Assembly (NCBI RefSeq): GCF_025449215.1
Contig: NZ_CP104900.1
Location: 4,526,001-4,590,000 of the forward strand
Length of the DNA: 64,000 bases
Direction of reading: 5' to 3'
From: Shewanella seohaensis
GTDB lineage: Bacteria; Pseudomonadota; Gammaproteobacteria; Enterobacterales; Shewanellaceae
Positions within the stretch are counted from its first letter, which is position 1; each line of letters opens with the position of its first letter. The notes under the pieces are model-generated. The model saw nothing but the letters and a program-made list of their open reading frames with translations, did not search any database and was not told the DNA's origin. Below, in pieces: positions 63,261-64,000 of the stretch. A program made the position numbers and the translations under genes.

Positions 63261-63599
63261 CTAAGCCAATGCCGTTTGTACCCGGCGGAGCCAAACGCAA
63301 TTCTCACACTGGCATTGGCGGCGCGACAAATGATGCGGACTTAAGGATGAGTCGATAAAGTCAACGGCGATCAGCAACTGCTGCTTCAGTTCGGCAACGG
63401 ATTTTTGCTCGACGGCCACCAACTCATCGTTCTGGTTCATCCAGATACATTCCATACCCTGGTGGCAAGTGAGACACTGCTCATCGCGATCATTAAAAAA
63501 TACCGCATGTGGACAATGGGTCACCTCCATTGACTGCAAAATTCGCTTACGCGGAAACTCTAACAACTCGATCAATAAAGCCTTATCTTGGGCGGGCAT
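63261..63599 (-). CDS. Cysteine-rich conserved hypothetical protein
   Basis: A protein of 112 residues from ATG 63599, which has AAGGAGGG upstream (an in-frame ATG at 63641 has none). Cys pairs are in TCHQGMEC and CQCENC, so it may bind metal. Helical parts lie near 5-20 and 60-85. I do not recognise its function. It is divergent from the gene at the window end. Confidence 0.72.
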   Translation of the reverse strand: MPAQDKALLIELLEFPRKRILQSMEVTHCPHAVFFNDRDEQCLTCHQGMECIWMNQNDELVAVEQKSVAELKQQLLIAVDFIDSSLSPHHLSRRQCQCENCVWLRRVQTALA

Positions 63600-63846
63600 A
63601 TGCCCTCCTTTCATCCACTTTGTCCACGGGAAATTTAACAAAAATGTATCCCATCCAATGTGCTTAAGATTACCTAGACTCCATACGATTTAACTTGATA
63701 TAAATCAAAGTCAGCGACGAAATGATGGGATAGGTAAGCCCTAAAAATCACAAGTTTATCGCAGGCAACACCAGCCACAGCATCCTAAGCCGATTTGCTT
63801 ATCAGCCTCGCTTACTGTTTAAATAACCAAAACAAGGAGTCGCGCA

Positions 63847-64000
63847 TTGCAAACACCCCAATTACAACATTTTTACATTTCCGAAGAGCAATCCATTTAC
63901 TTGCTCAAAGCCAACGATGCCCGTAAGCACAAGGCGTGGATCCGTTTATGTAAACAACAGTTAAGTAAGTTGGGTTATCGCGACATTGAGTTTATCGGTA
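63847..64000 (+). CDS. Hypothetical protein, cut by the window end
   Basis: A TTG start at 63847 follows AAGGAG. At least 51 codons are open to the end and read QTPQLQHFYISEEQS at the start and YRDIEFIG at the edge. The last part could lead into a glycine-rich loop of a protein-kinase fold, but this is only a guess. It diverges from the cysteine-rich gene. Confidence 0.55.
   Translation, partial: MQTPQLQHFYISEEQSIYLLKANDARKHKAWIRLCKQQLSKLGYRDIEFIG

Overview
The window looks like a Shewanella chromosome, probably from the putrefaciens/oneidensis group. The crp product is close to E. coli CRP along its whole length. The gene blocks nnr-tsaE-amiB-mutL-miaA-hfq-hflX-hflK-hflC, petABC-sspA-sspB, astA-astD with an argD-type aminotransferase, and tRNA-Gly/orn/rsgA/psd/mscM are gammaproteobacterial housekeeping neighbourhoods in their usual order. 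The species call is inference from gene content and order.

Bases 1-8340 are accessory DNA. This is the remains of a chromosomal integron: a broken intI integrase (6603-7561), a repeat-rich attI-like zone (about 5003-5217), a second attI-like copy (about 8274-8340), an AT-rich restriction-modification operon that begins directly after a GTTAGGC core site (3644 down to 1), and a small membrane-protein cassette (8250-7813) bounded by matching core sites. Two insertion sequences sit inside it: an IS110/IS1111-type element at the attI/cassette boundary and an ISL3-family element between intI and attI. The restriction system joins a predicted PD-(D/E)xK nuclease to an N6-adenine methylase, with a separate specificity subunit and no helicase in view, so it resembles the BcgI-type layout.

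From 8.4 to 31 kb the genes are ppiC, mrcB, hrpB, a copper-type TonB receptor, a GAF-PAS-GGDEF-EAL protein, thpR, a Sel1-repeat protein, crp, a PepSY/response regulator/sensor kinase operon, an IS200-type element, a DUF1338 protein, the arginine succinyltransferase genes, an esterase and an HDOD protein. From 31 to 49 kb come an S9 peptidase lipoprotein, a MITE-like element, a trpG/pabA amidotransferase, sspBA, petCBA, the hfl/hfq/mutL superoperon and nnr. From 49.5 to 64 kb come a helical hypothetical protein, four tRNA-Gly(GCC) genes with three decayed copies between them, orn, rsgA, psd, an EamA transporter, an MscM-type channel, ugpQ, a DUF3392 protein, a 2-hydroxyacid dehydrogenase, an Aer-like chemoreceptor, bfd, tpm, a cysteine-rich hypothetical protein and a gene cut by the window end.

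A striking feature is a series of reading-frame breaks. Seven are explained by one missing base, five of these clearly in homopolymers: the R-M fusion, intI, mrcB, DUF1338, miaA, amiB and mscM. An eighth, in the chemoreceptor, needs a different length change. Because conserved housekeeping genes are hit in the same way as mobile ones, sequencing error is the simplest explanation for many of them, although real decay is likely for intI.
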